Source of the DNA: Polytrichum commune
Taxonomy: Eukaryota > Streptophyta > Polytrichopsida > Polytrichales > Polytrichaceae
Reading direction: 5' to 3'
Length of the DNA: 64,000 bases
Assembly: GCA_950295325.1 (NCBI GenBank)
Contig: OX485807.1
Location: 9,949,001 to 10,013,000, forward strand
Shown here: in pieces, positions 10,868-22,175 of the stretch
Layout: the number at the start of each line of letters is the position of its first letter
How positions within the stretch are numbered: position 1 is the first letter of the stretch
Notes under the pieces: generated by a model
Told to the model about the DNA's origin: nothing
The model's input: only the letters and a program-made list of their open reading frames with translations
Databases searched by the model: none
Translations under genes and position numbers: made by a program

Positions 10868-11782
10868 TCATTCATCATCTTCAGAAGATTCCCCGACATC
10901 TATGTCAAATACTATGGCCTGTTCTCCCAGAACCTCATTTAGAATGTCATTCAATCGAATGTTTCTACTTGTTGGGAGAGGATCTGGTTGAGTCTCTGGT
11001 ATTATATCTGGTGCCCGTAGACCTGCAAAATCAACATCTGACCCCATGGCGAACATGGGGATAACGTCATCCTCCTCTACGTCATTGTCAACTCTGCGAC
11101 CCCGAACCTCTGTTCGCAACACAACTTTCCATCCTGGCTCGTCTTCTACATCCGAGAAAAATACTTGGTCGCAATGAACGGGGAAAGCAAATGATTCGTA
11201 ACCGAATGGGACCATTGTGTTAAAATTCGCCATTGTAAAGCCCCATTCGTCTTTTTTCACTGTGGCATTCCTTCCCCTATAATTTGCCTGCACCTAGTCG
11301 CACACCAACAACACCGTGCAGTGACGGCCATAGTTCAGCTCCACAATCTCCAATATTTGGCCAATGTACTCCAAGTTTGCATCAACAACGTTCACATCCC
11401 GCCTCCCCGATCTACATGGGCGACGGAAGAAGGCGGCAACCCCTGAGTCACATGTTTTTGTGATGCTTTCCTCCGCGCTTTTCACCCTGTAGTGGTACCC
11501 GTATGCGTACATACTTTTGTACCTATGTGCCTGCAATGATGGAAGGTTTGAGGAGTATTCAACGTCCTCTGCGATTGATATTCCAGACTGTTTCCCGACT
11601 TCAATCTCCGTGTGAAACCATTGTGAGAATGCAGGCATCACTTCCAATTCCAGCGGATAAGGGGTCACTCTCCTCCCGTTCCTCCTAGGATGGCTGGCAC
11701 GGAATGCAGCCCAAGCATTTATCCTTTCTTGCCATAGTGCTTCGTACCTTCTGTGTGCCACAACAGCGGTGCACCGTACCAC
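10868..11782 (-). pseudogene. TNP2 C-terminal exon with DUF4216
   Basis: Two minus-strand frames (11782-11294 and 11293-10868) are the same reading frame separated by one TAG codon (VLLVCD, stop, VQANYRGRN). The product contains the pattern of the transposase-linked DUF4216 domain: a Tyr/Trp-rich strand, then VKKDEWGFTMANFN, an FAFPVHCDQVFF strand and DEPGWKVVLRTE. It ends with an acidic tail (IVFDIDVGESSEDDE). In plant CACTA elements this region follows DUF4218. The upstream boundary is taken as approximate because no clear 3' splice site was found. Confidence 0.75.
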
Positions 11783-12211
11783 ATTTTAGATCAATAGGGT
11801 CGACCACATTCATAAATCAACCCTGACATGCCATTAGTGTCCCCGAAATTACAATGTTTTTTAAAAAAGAGTCGTGTGATCTGGGAGATCCAGGGATACC
11901 TTGAACGGAATTAATGATTAAAATTTTAAATCTAAGTATATCATGTATGGCATCAGACCCAAATTTACACATAGTAGAGGAATTGCAGGTACCGGCGTCA
12001 TCATTCGTTCCATCTTATTCAATATCCAACTACCTCTCTACCAAGTCCGTAATGTGGACATGCCTATTTCAAATACCATCTCCATTGGATGATGTGGATC
12101 CCTGTTTATTTGGTAAATATTTCATACATACAACCCCCTAATATATTGAAATTTTCAAAGAATGCGGCATGTTCCTGATACTGGGAGAGGAAGGGTGTGA
12201 ATGAGTAACTT
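11783..12211 (-). other. Intron between DUF4218 and DUF4216 exons
   Basis: On the minus strand the DUF4218 frame ends EPYRL followed immediately by a strong donor GTAAGT at about 12211. The next coding exon begins near 11785. The sequence between has stops in all frames. The acceptor is not certain. Confidence 0.55.
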
Positions 12212-12988
12212 ACAGTCGATATGGCTCAACGTGTGCTGAGTTGTCCAGCACAAAATCATGCATTGCATTTCTTAGTTCCTCTGATAGGAGTTTAGGTTTT
12301 CCTTTGCCCTCCAAAATTTCGTCCACCATCGATGGCTCCTCTTTGTCATCCCAAACCCTGCGCGTCGTTACACAATACTCCGACATGTACTCTGTGATAA
12401 AACCTAGGGCTTGTTCTACTTGGTACCCTTGGGCAATGCTTCCTTCTGGTTTCGCAAGGTTCCTCACAAATCCTTTCACTGTCTTAAAATATCTCTCATA
12501 AGGGTACATCCATCTTGTGTGCACTGGTCCGCACAAAAATGCCTCTTCTACCAAATGATATGGCAAGTGTGACATAATGTCAAAAAAGGCTGGGGGCATT
12601 TCTTTTTCAAACATGCACATAGTCTCGGCACAATCTGCGAGCATTTGTTCTTTCTCGGCCATGTTAATTGTTTTAGCACAAAGCTTCCTAAATACCCTGC
12701 TCAAACGAATTACTGCCCCTGCCATAGCCTTGTTAGCCACTTTCCTAAAACATAGGGGCAAAATCTGTTGCATCAATATGTGGTAGTCATGTGATTTTAG
12801 ACCACTCAGTTTACCTTTGCTGATTTTGGTGTGCAGTGGTGCTACATAGTTCGTTGGAGTCCTCAGATTCTTTAGCACACGCAATACTCTGGCTTGATCT
12901 GTGGCAGACAGCATGTACGGGGCGTCAGGCATGTAAAATCGCTCTCGGTTAGGGCCAGTAGGTTGTAAATGTAGATGTGCCCGGATGC

Positions 12989-15036
12989 TGTGAGCCCAAA
13001 AGGGTGCCCACATTTAGTCTTAGACCCTTGAAACGTTAGTTGATGCACTTTGAAGTAGCATGTTACTTCACAAAAATATAAAAAGAGTGAAATGTTAGTC
13101 TTAGAAGTACCATGTTGTAAGAGGCTAGGATGTGAGTTGTTATTGTGTTTTTACCTTCGGAAGGATTTGAATGAATGAGGATAGGTAAGGAGAACTTGGA
13201 TTGAGTAGTTAGTGAGTAGGCTAGTACAAATGGATGGAGACAACCAAAGTGACTCAAGAGGCAAGTGCATTCGAATTGGGATGAATGGAGGATCACATGG
13301 AGCGCACAAGTGGACCACCTCATCATGGCCACTTAATGGGGAAGGCCCAAGGAAGAATGCAAGGTGGAGGATAAGCAAATTCTCAAAGCACCAATCAAAT
13401 CACGAGTTAAGCATCGTGGTTTGAATTAAGTGGTGAGCGACGATTTGGGAAAGTAAGGGGAGAAAGTTATGGCGGCGGAAAGCGAAGGAGGCTAAGTTTG
13501 GGTTGAAGCATTCCAAGTTTGGTAAAGTGTGGTAGGTAGAAAGCCAAGGCTAGTTAAATGTTCGAATTAGGATCCTTGTTGATCATTTGAGGGAGGAAGG
13601 CTTAGAAGATAGGATTGGCGCCTACTAAGTAGGAGGAAATCTCAAGGGCTTATCGTGAGCCTTGAGGGTGCTCACCCCCTCAAGCTTACTATATAATCCC
13701 TCATTCTTCCCTCACTCATCCTCTCTTTCCTTTGTGCTCCAAGGCACCCCACGAGTTATAAGTGTGGGTGTGGGAAGCCATATTGGAGCACATGTGTGTG
13801 CTTAGTTTTTAGTTTGAGAGCCAAGGCTTGTTAGCCTTGAAGAGGGCTTGACCTCTTGGTAGAATTAGTGTTGACGTGAAGGATTTTAAAGTTAATTCAT
13901 GATTCCAATTTGTGGTACTTAAAGTTCATGTTTTGAATACACGTGGTTGCAAGTTCCATGTTTAAGAGTTGAGCACTTGATGTTGTGATGAGTGCAAAAA
14001 TATACTTGTGTGGATTAGTTAGTCTTAGTGAAGTTAGGAAATTCTCTCTCCCCCTCTCCTCTCTAGGATTTTAGGATTAGAGAAGAATTGTGTGATTAGA
14101 AAGGGGTTGTTAGTAGAATTAGGGAAATTAGGTAGGAAGATTAGTTAAGGGCTTGAATAATTAGTGAGGTAGTTGGTGATTACAACTACAAAGTTGTGGG
14201 TTCATGAAGGAGCTGGGTTTATGAAGGAGCTGGGTTTGTTTAGTTAGAAAGTAAAGAGCTGGGTTTATGAAGGAGCTGGGTTTATGAAGGAGCTAGGTTT
14301 ATGTAATTAGAAAGTAAAGAGATGGGTTCATGAAGGAGCTTAGTAGATAGCCTACCTAATTAGCTCATAGACAAGTAGTTAGTTACATTATGTTAGTTAG
14401 TGTTATGTGTGGCTTTCACAAGTAAATGTATTTGAGATTGACTATAGAGAATAGTGTTTTTTTTAACACTTGCATCCTCTCTTTAAAAATAAACCACGTG
14501 CACAACTTAAGGGAGAATGTGGAGCACTCTCGCGATGGCAAGACAAAGGAAGCAAAGACCAAAGGTGCGAGGGAGAGATTGACATAAGTCACATAAGTAT
14601 TTCTTAATACTTAAAGGCTTATGTACGGTATGGAGACACCAAGTGAGACCTCTTATAGTAGCGATACGGAATACACAAGTGATAGTTCAAGTGGTAATAT
14701 AGAGTCAACGGCACGGACTCCATTTAGGAGAGGGATATCCTTAAGGGCTTGTGTAGCTAAAGCAGCCGGATGGACGTTAGAAGCAAACAAAGACAAAATA
14801 GCACCCGAGCATAAGGAGGTTAAAATAACATAGTTAACTTGTGCATTCTCCACATACGTATTGAAATCGTACATTGAGTTGTTAAAAGTGAAATTCCAGT
14901 TAAATCCAAGACCACTTGAAGGGTGAACCTTGCACTATGGACTCATCCAAGTCCAAATCCAATACCGCGGAGGAATGTGAGCCCAAACCCACTACTCGGA
15001 CTACGGACGCTTAAGGGTGGGGGATTTGGCCTCACA
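12989..15036 (+). mobile_element. Solo LTR (2048 bp) inserted in the TNP2 gene
   Basis: The segment starts TGTGAGCCCAAAAG and ends TTTGGCCTCACA. Its first ~800 bp match, in the opposite orientation, the LTRs of gypsy B (25892 downward and 35582 downward), including a TATA-like ACTATATAATC at 13688 followed by CTCATTCTTCCCTCACTCATCC. There are no gag-pol remnants inside, so it is best read as a solo LTR left by recombination of the two LTRs. A three-fold repeat of AAGGAGCTGGGTTTATG-type sequence lies at about 14203-14345. It is longer than the gypsy B LTR (1325 bp), so the family varies in length. Confidence 0.85.
13688..13697 (+). promoter_or_regulatory. TATA-like element in the solo LTR
   Basis: ACTATATAAT is followed by a pyrimidine-rich CTCATTCTTCC stretch about 10-30 bp downstream, as expected for an LTR promoter and start region. 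The same arrangement is conserved in gypsy B LTRs on the minus strand (25541-25550 and 35231-35240), which supports a functional role and fixes LTR orientation. Confidence 0.6.
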
Positions 15037-15165
15037 GATGCCTCTTGCTTGCATGTCTGCCCTGACAGATGGACTGTCCTTCTCACCAAAGGTTGTCTTC
15101 AAAATGTTCTCCGAGATGTTCTTTTCGCAATGCATCACATCTAGAACATGTCGCACGGGTAGGTC

Positions 15166-16108
15166 CTGTACAGAGAGAGTTTCCATACAACTGAAATTAG
15201 ACTACCTACACTTAATTGACTACCAAGAGGCCCAGGTATTGAGCAAAAACTCTACTGACAGTACCCACCCCATGCATACTGGATTACATTACTAGAATAA
15301 AAATAGTAAGTGAATTGGCGATTTTCCATCCAACAACCATTACATCAATCAGTTTATGGAGAGAACAGGAGAAATGCCACATGCCCCCTCTTCTTACAAA
15401 CCCACTCGAACCAAATTGCACATAAATTTCTACAATGGCATCCTATGGTTCGAACAGGAGAATGCCACATAAACCCTCTTCTTACAACCAAAGGATGCCA
15501 TTGTAGAAATATCACCAATTGAAATATATGCTTCTCTTCCCTCTGCAAACCCTGTAGAAGCTATCACGACTGAAGTCCTAACAAACTCCAGACATTGTGT
15601 GCCAAAATTGAACTTGAGTCATCATATTGTTTCTCATGGAGGATGTATTGTCACTTCGGCTCAACTCTTTCTTGTCTAGTTCATGTGATAAAATGTAGAT
15701 TGCCATTATCTATCTCATTATCTATCTCATTGAGGTCACTGTACTCCATTACTCTAGAAATTTGGGGTGGGTACACTAGAGTTTAGGACCAACATGAGGT
15801 CCAAATTGAGCCATCCTATTGATCGAGAGCAAAATTTTAGACCCAACGTGATCACCCTAAGTTCTAGGTCTAAGGGATGAAAAATGAACTTCATTCAATG
15901 TGGCATCACTCTCCCGCCAAATTAAATGTTAGCAATCTCAACTCAAGTAAATACTCTTCTTTAGTTTGAGAAACTGGTGATTCAAGGTTGGGTCCAATTT
16001 CAAGTTCAAAAGACAAAACCCTCTTCTTACAACCAAAGGATGCCATTGTACAAATTTCACATTAATTTCACGTTAATTTCACAAAGGGAGCCATGCCAGA
16101 AGTTGTAC
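15166..16108 (-). other. TNP2 intron (943 bp)
   Basis: The donor AAG|GTACAA at 16109/16108 follows FFELPYWK and the acceptor TGTACAG|GAC lies at 15166/15165 before DLPVRHV. Together they restore the uninterrupted TNP2 block in phase 0. The intron contains inverted and direct repeats described separately. Confidence 0.8.
15426..15510. repeat. 25-bp inverted repeat in the TNP2 intron
   Basis: Arms 15426-15450 and 15486-15510 are complementary at 24 of 25 positions (key part TACAATGGCATCC / GGATGCCATTGTA) with a 35-bp loop, so the RNA could form a stable hairpin. A 32-bp direct copy of the right arm and its upstream flank (15474-15505) recurs at 16019-16050, and a weaker copy of the upstream flank lies at about 15366-15400. 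It could be a small decayed foldback element. Confidence 0.75.
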
Positions 16109-17587
16109 CTTCCAATAGGGAAGCTCGAAGAAAATACTCCGTCGCTTCACGCCGTGCAGTTTCACAGGGTCACCATTTGAATTCTCCACTCCTCCGTCTG
16201 CGAGAAAGCTAGAACGTGCCGTACCCCATCCTAGTACTTCTTCCCCCGTAGGTCTATCGGGACCCAATTGCCACTCCTGGTGATTGTTAAATGCAACCTT
16301 CGCCCTGCGGAACCTGTGATCGGGTGCTAGAAACCGTCGACCCCCTAGGTATATCATTTTATTTAAGAACGGTGCATGCTCTGCACAAGTCTCAGGACCA
16401 CACAACGGGCATCCTTTGTAACCATGAACCTGTTGTCCAGATAGAAGTCCATAGGCTGGAAAGTCATTCACTGTCCAGATTAGCATGGCCCTGAGCGTGA
16501 AAGATCTACTCCCTTCAGGCTTTGCCATATTTATAGCTGGGACTCCATGCCATAGTCTAAGCAAGTCACGGACTATAGGAGCGAGATAGACATCTATGTT
16601 CTCGGCTGTGGGAGATTTTGGCCCAGGAATAAGTAAGGCCATGGATATGAAGAATTTCTTCGTTAATAGCCATGGAGGCAGATTATAAATTGTGATCAAC
16701 AACACCCAGGTTGAGTGCTTGATTGCATTGTTCTTGTAAGGAATAATGCCATCTCCAACTAATCCAAGCCGAAGATTCGTGGGGACTGTGGCAAATTCTG
16801 GCTCGTTGCGATCTATGGCCTTCCACTGCTCACTGTCAGCCACGGACCTCATGAGTTGCCCACGACATCTATGGGAGTCGTGCCATGTCATGTGTTGTGC
16901 TACTTGTGGACACTTAAACAATCGTTGCAAATGTTTAATGACATCAAAATACCTAGCCACACGACGAGGAACATTATTGGACCCAGGAATGTATCATTCT
17001 TGATGGCATGTTGGACATTATGTGAGATGTCCGTTGTCGCCCTCGTACAGGACATGGCCGTCGGGGCAACAGTGCACTTGATTGTGTTTCAAGCCTAACT
17101 TCATCAACAAAGATTTGACCTCATAGGCGGTGCGGGGGAACTTGTTTGAGGTTGGCAACAGGTCTCCTGCTATCCATGTGAGCAGAGCGTCCAGGAATGT
17201 GTGTGGGACCGAGTAAAGAGTGCACAGGGTGAATAACACGATGGCGCATTGCAAACGATTCTGAGTGGAACCTTCATAGACCGTTTCTGTAGATTCACGT
17301 ATCAAATGTTCCAAATTCACCTCATCATACTGACCTTCAACTTCACCCATGCCAGCATCCATACCTGTGGGATCGTCTTCGTTGCCGCTGTTGTTGTGGA
17401 TGTCATCGACTCTAGCAAACGCGTCCCTGGCCATGTTCTCCACGTCAACTGCAGTCCTCCTTGGCCACGTGAATCCGGCATGTGATTGGCGATGTCGATG
17501 TCTTCGGTATTCCTCTCCCTCTATATCTTCAGCCATGGCTGGACCCCGAACATTTTGTCCATCCACAGTCTGTCATACACAAGTAGG
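16109..17587 (-). pseudogene. TNP2 transposase central exon (catalytic region)
   Basis: The minus-strand frame runs from an acceptor TATGACAG near 17588 through acidic N-terminal sequence. It includes a zinc-binding block (QVHCCPDGHVLYEG, then CPTCHQE), the conserved RRVARYFDVIKHLQRLFKCP, the MTWH and DSHR segments, NLRLGLVGDGIIPY, YNLPPWLLTKKFF, LIPGPKSPTAENIDVYLAPI and a second Cys cluster (YKGCPLCGPETC). These are the classical TNP2 motifs. The protein cuts and joins the ends of CACTA elements. Two in-frame stops (TAA near 17016 and TGA near 16998), both inside the zinc-binding block, break this copy. The exon ends FFELPYWK at the donor 16109. Confidence 0.9.
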
Positions 17588-17690
17588 GATCAGTGGACTT
17601 TAGGAGAGATTCTCGCACTGTGTCACCATCTATGAACACAAAATGCTACCACCGTGCATTGGACCATCTCAACCAGCACAACCTAATGCA

Positions 17691-18068
17691 TCATCGTGCA
17701 CTGCCTAACAACAATTTCACAGGACTCTCAAGTATGACGGAAATCTCAATATATTTACCTACCATGACTGGATATACCAAATATGGATCACGACCATATA
17801 TACTGTGGTGCCTCGCCACGGTTTCTACCTTCTTAATTATAGCGCCTCTCCAGCGATTACACGCACATGGGTACTCGGGCAAGCCCAATCTATGGGCTAT
17901 TGAGCGCTCAATGTGGTAGGCTGCAGACAATCGTCGACGCATCTTTTCAGCAAACGTGGCCTTCTTCACTACGCAATGTGTACTAATTATGCCGACTCCA
18001 TCCTCAATTGGGTAGTTTCCAGTTCCGCAATTATATCTCTGATCCTGCGAGCTCACAATCTGCACCAA
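17691..18068 (-). pseudogene. TNP2 N-terminal exon (transposase-associated domain)
   Basis: The frame contains FAEKMRRRLSAAYHIERSIA followed by a Cys-containing block (YPCACNRWRGAIIKKVETVA, then RHHSIYGRDPYLVYPVM). This resembles the transposase-associated domain at the start of plant TNP2 proteins, with its CxC..C pattern, conserved hydrophobic spacing and HxxxxG turn. One expected Cys is Trp here. A donor-like GTAGGT or GTAAAT follows VM at about 17745. The start codon is unclear, because the frame is open upstream of position 18068 only to a GTG. Confidence 0.55.
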
Positions 18069-20280
18069 CCTTCCGTGACTGTCAGTGCAACAAGCACCTA
18101 AATCACAGTGGAATAAGTTATGTCAGTATCAGATTGGGAGCTACAACAACGCACAACTCCTCATCAAATTTGTCGAACAATTGCTCGCACATATATTTAG
18201 GGGCTGCAGACATTACCTCATTGTGAAAGTTATACACGGAGTCTCACAGATGTACCATACCTACCCTGATACATGATTAACCTTGATACACATTTGATCG
18301 CTTTAAAGAGGAGGCTTGAGCAATTCAAACACAAAATTTTGATTACATCCCAGGCAGTCAGCATATCACAACTCTGGTCCAAAATTCCCATTCATCACCG
18401 ATCACGGCTTATATAGAAACCCCTCTGCATGTAGCAAGACCAATGATATGAAAACCCTGCACATACTTTCATACTGAAATGTATGGAGCAACACATCAAC
18501 CTGGCCCCACTAGCACAAGGTCAAGATAATATATCTTTTTTTTAGAATAAATCTCTTCATAAAAAAAAATGACAGATATCATGTCTTGTTTGAACCACAT
18601 ACCCTCCTCCAGCAATGACGACTCTCTTTGGAAAGTGATACCCAATTCCTGCAGTCAAACATTAGAATACAAATTAGACTCCAACTCCAGCAGGGCAATA
18701 ACAAAAGGATGGCCTATCAGCTCTGACCCTTGCCACTCACATAAGGAGGGTCTAATTCAGTTACTTTTATGAATTGGACAACTATATTATGAGTGGTGTG
18801 TGGATAGGTGTGGATCCAAGAATGAAGACCAAAAAGACATTATCAGTTTCTAAACACTGGTATATGTAGTCAGATTTTCTTTAACTATATTCTAGGTTCG
18901 TGAGTTGACCTCATTTTTTAAGGGACCTGTATGATCATTTTAAAAGACCCGATAAATCTTTAACTAAAATAAAGAATAGGATTCGCAGGCACTAAGGGCA
19001 TCTAGTAATTCCAATCTCATACAAGGAAGGGTGGGGATATCACTTTAATTGCTGACGTTGTTGACAGAGTGGGTAATGTGATTACTAATGGCATGTGGGT
19101 GTGCAAGGTCGCTGGTTTTAACTTGAGTCAACAATTGTGCAAATCCACTTGTTAACAGACATTTGGCAGTAGATAGGGTAAAGTAGAACCGGATTACAAA
19201 TATATGCCACATTTCAAGTTTACAGACTGTAGCAAATATTGCTCAGACGAGTAATGTACCTCCAAAACGACAGGGTGGCATTGGTATTCCTTACTCTGTG
19301 TCCAAACCTGTGTGATTATATAACTCACCAACTATTTGAAGATATTGTTATGCACACAGTTTATACAGCAATTGACCCTATAATAAAAAAATTCTTAATT
19401 ACGAACATGAGTGCAGACAATGAATGCCAGACGAGACGTCAGGCAATCAGCACTGTCAGTACTGATGCTTTTATTTCTCGCCTATGCCAACATGACAGGT
19501 TGCACATCATACTCATACTGTGTCATTACCCTGAATGAATACAAGTAGGGATACGATTTACTCAACCAAGATCAAAGTTTGATAGTTTTACCCGAATTAT
19601 GTCTTGATCGCGACTGATGGTTTTGGAAACCAAGACCGCTGGTTGCAACACTGTGGAAGCCGTTATTCAAAGAAGACAATATTATAGCCACACCGAGGCG
19701 GGGCTCTTAGGAAACCCTTCTTCCAGAAAGCGCATCGAAGTCCGCCTAATCTTTTGCTGTCTGGTTTCTCATTCTGCTCCAGACCTGATCGCAGCGACCC
19801 AACATGTCAGTGCTTCATAATTTTCAAGTTTTTGAACTCCGAAACATATCTCATACGCTCAACCGGATTGAGGATGAATTGCAACAGAAATGCTCAGAGT
19901 GAGTGGCGCTAACCTGGTTCTCTCGAACTTGTAGTCATAGTGCATGTGGATAGGGCTTCCAAACGATGTGCATGCGCCGCAAAACCATACTCAACACTCT
20001 CCATGTTCAACCGAGAAACTGTTGCCATGTCGCTTCTGCATGCGTCAATGTTGTGTCTCCGGCAGCTTCAAGGCTTCATAGAATCACTCAAATGGATTGT
20101 CCATGACATTCTTGTTGTGGTAGCTAGAGGCATTCACCGGCTGTCGCACTGTAGCAGTGCTCGAGTTCATTAAGGCACTCATCGGCTCTTGCACTGTAGC
20201 AATTGGGTTAGCGGTGGCGGAGAGAGCCATTCGTAACGCATGAGGGTAATTGGCATGGAGATCCATTCATTTACCTAGGG
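18069..20280. other. CACTA 5' region without recognised gene
   Basis: No coding frame longer than about 100 codons with recognisable motifs was found on either strand. The sequence is AT-rich with T and A runs at 18534-18570. Any promoter of the transposase would lie here, but no TATA arrangement stands out enough to call. Confidence 0.4.
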
Positions 20281-20502
20281 GAAACCTAATTCATGACTTT
20301 GGATGAAAATCGTCGTCCTGGAATAGGAGTCCCTGGCGTGTGTTCTAGACAATTCAGTGGTTTGTTGTTCCTTCCTCGCTTTGTTGGCTGCAAGTCGGGC
20401 GCTGCAGGTCCACACTGTGCTCAGCAGAAGTGGCACCCTACTGTGGTTTTGTTTAACTCTTTGCACAATTGGCCATGTAGAGACGGCGCATTCAACAAGA
20501 CA

Positions 20503-21676
20503 TCACTGGAAGATGGAGTATTGGAAGTTGTCATAGTTCTGAGCGACTCCACAAACAGCACTGAAGCTGGAGATAAGAGGAAGAGTGCACGCTTTTGTCA
20601 GTGCGGAGGAGAGAGGAGAAGTTCTCGGATCGTTCCCGAGGCCACTGACAACCGTGCTCATCAGGTACTTGTCCATGTGCATGCACATGTGGGTCGAAAT
20701 GTCGCAGTGCGTGTAATGTTACTGGAAACTGGTTCCAATTAATGTGCCAGTCTCACACGTTGCAGGGAATAGAAGGGAATGAGCAACCGATTCGGTCTTC
20801 CAACTTCACCCATGTAATGGCCATGCTTCAGGTGACAAATACTTATGTGTGCAGGTGTCATGAAAATAGTGCAATCGTTCTATACTAACAATGGTTTTAC
20901 CTGTGATCATAGGTGGAGGAAGCCAACATGGTGAAAACGCTGAAGGAGAAGGATATTCCGGAACCGTGGTTTGGGAAGAAATCCAAGCATGTGACGATCA
21001 CCAGGGCAGCCTCCAAACAAATGGCGCAACATCAGGTAGTTGAAGATGACCTCCTGGAGGAGCCGAGTGCGAAGGGGGAGACACGTGAGAAGGGTAAAGG
21101 CAAAGAAGACGTGGCTGGGAAGGGGAGAAAAAAGGTAAAAGTCGTGCGACCTGCAACCGCCGAGGTAGTAATGGGCACATCCAAATATGTTGTGCCTGAT
21201 CCTGAAGAGATGAGGCGGAAGATGATAGCGGATGCCGAAGCCTGTGGACGGGTGGTGAAATCGTTGTCTCAGACAGCGACCCGAAAGTCATGCCCAACGA
21301 CGGGTGTAGCTGAGACATCAGAAGATAGATTGCAACCAGAGTTGGTGACAGGGGACCAATCAGGATCGCCAGTTCCAGAAATGCCAGCTGCAGAGGAGGG
21401 CATGGACACACAAACCTAGGAATGTGGGAATGCCATTGCTGACGATATCATAATCACGCCTTCAGGCCAACAATATGGGAAGGAGGTTGTTCATGAAGAG
21501 AGAGAACAGGCTCCAGAATGTGCACGTGGCTTGCAGGAGAGAGGGAAGCGCAAAGCCATTGGGAATGCAGTCCACATTTCCACAAGTTCTGAACGATCGG
21601 ATCCAGCACAAAGTGCACAAAAATACCGACGTCTGAACAGGAGTCCTTCCCCAATCATACTGAAGGAACGGGTAAG
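20503..21676 (+). pseudogene. Plus-strand spliced gene remnant in the CACTA element
   Basis: Two plus-strand exons are supported by splice signals. The first (about 20503-20664) contains SARFCQCGGERRSSRIVPE and ends CAG|GTACTT. The second begins after the acceptor CATAG at about 20911 with VEEANMVKTLKEKDIPEPW and ends at a strong donor GTAAGT at about 21671. The second exon is rich in Lys, Glu and Gly (GETREKGKGKEDVAGKGRKK), has one in-frame TAG at 21417, and stays open afterwards with RKAIGNAVHIS and KYRRLNRSPSPI. No domain is recognised; the composition suggests a basic, disordered DNA-binding protein. It may be the element's second (TnpA-like) gene or a captured host fragment. The first exon's start is not defined. 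Confidence 0.45.
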
Positions 21677-22175
21677 TTGGTAATTGCCAAGTGTTGCGGC
21701 TCTGGGTAAGACATGGTAAATTAAAAGGCAATATTTAGGGATAGATCTTTAATAGGTTAGGGATGCAAATGGACTATCCAATGGGTTGGATAAATAGGGT
21801 AAAGTTAGTTCTGATGCTTCGTAGGAGCAACACACAAAAATAGTCCTGAAAAGAGTTTTGGGTTCCAGGTTTCACACTGGTAATTCGACAGGTTTACTGC
21901 CCTGGGTAAATTAAAAGGCTATATTTAGGGGTAGATTAATAATAGGTATTGGACACGTATGCATTATATATCCGGTGGGACAGATTGGCAGGAGTTGATT
22001 GTGATGCGTAGTGGGAGCAACACGGATGATCGGATATGAAAAGAGTTTTCTAATTGGGGTTGAACCATGGTAATTGCTAAGCGTTACGGCCCAGGGTAAA
22101 AGAGGGTTTTAAAAGGCTATATATTTAGGGGCAGAAAAAAAATAGGTTTGGGATGCAAATGGGATATCTAATGTA
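21671..22175 (+). repeat. Three-copy ~200-bp tandem repeat near the CACTA right end
   Basis: Units begin with GGTAAGTTGGTAATTGCCAAG, GGTAATTCGACAGG and GGTAATTGCTAAGCG (near 21671, 21880 and 22068). Each continues through an AAAAGGC(A/T)ATATTTAGGG block, an AATAGGT(T)..GG block and, in two of them, GGGATGCAAATGG. Copies differ by many substitutions. Subterminal repeats are a known feature of CACTA elements, where they bind TnpA-like proteins, and these lie 0.8-1.3 kb from the right end of the insertion. Confidence 0.7.

Larger units (their letters stand above)
12984..15041 (+). repeat. Target-site duplication GATGC flanking the solo LTR
   Basis: GATGC occurs at 12984-12988 and 15037-15041, immediately outside TG...CA termini. 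The 5-bp length is standard for LTR-element integration. Discounting one copy and the LTR, the transposase frame continues without a shift. Confidence 0.93.
12212..15165 (-). pseudogene. TNP2 transposase exon with DUF4218, split by a solo LTR
   Basis: The minus-strand exon begins after the acceptor TGTACAG at 15166 with DLPVRHVLDVMHCEKNISEN, a hallmark TNP2 block. It runs to ADMQARGI, is interrupted by the LTR at 15036-12989, and resumes with RAHLHLQPTGPNRE. DUF4218 then follows with LKSHDYHILMQQILPLCF, a conserved LPYHLVEEAFLCGPVHTRW block, then YPYERYFKTVKGFVRN and a GSIAQGYQVEQALGFI block, ending at a donor at 12211. The first nine residues of the frame starting at 13013 are LTR, not transposase. 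Apart from the insertion this exon is open, so it is the best-preserved part of the gene. Confidence 0.88.

Noticed and set aside
12990-13013. N-terminus of the DUF4218 frame (MWAPFWAHS)
   Set aside because: It is encoded by the end of the solo LTR. The transposase continues instead from the exon part at 15041.
21671-22175. A CRISPR array
   Set aside because: The repeats are ~200 bp, diverged and in a plant transposon context; there are no short repeats with unique spacers or cas genes.
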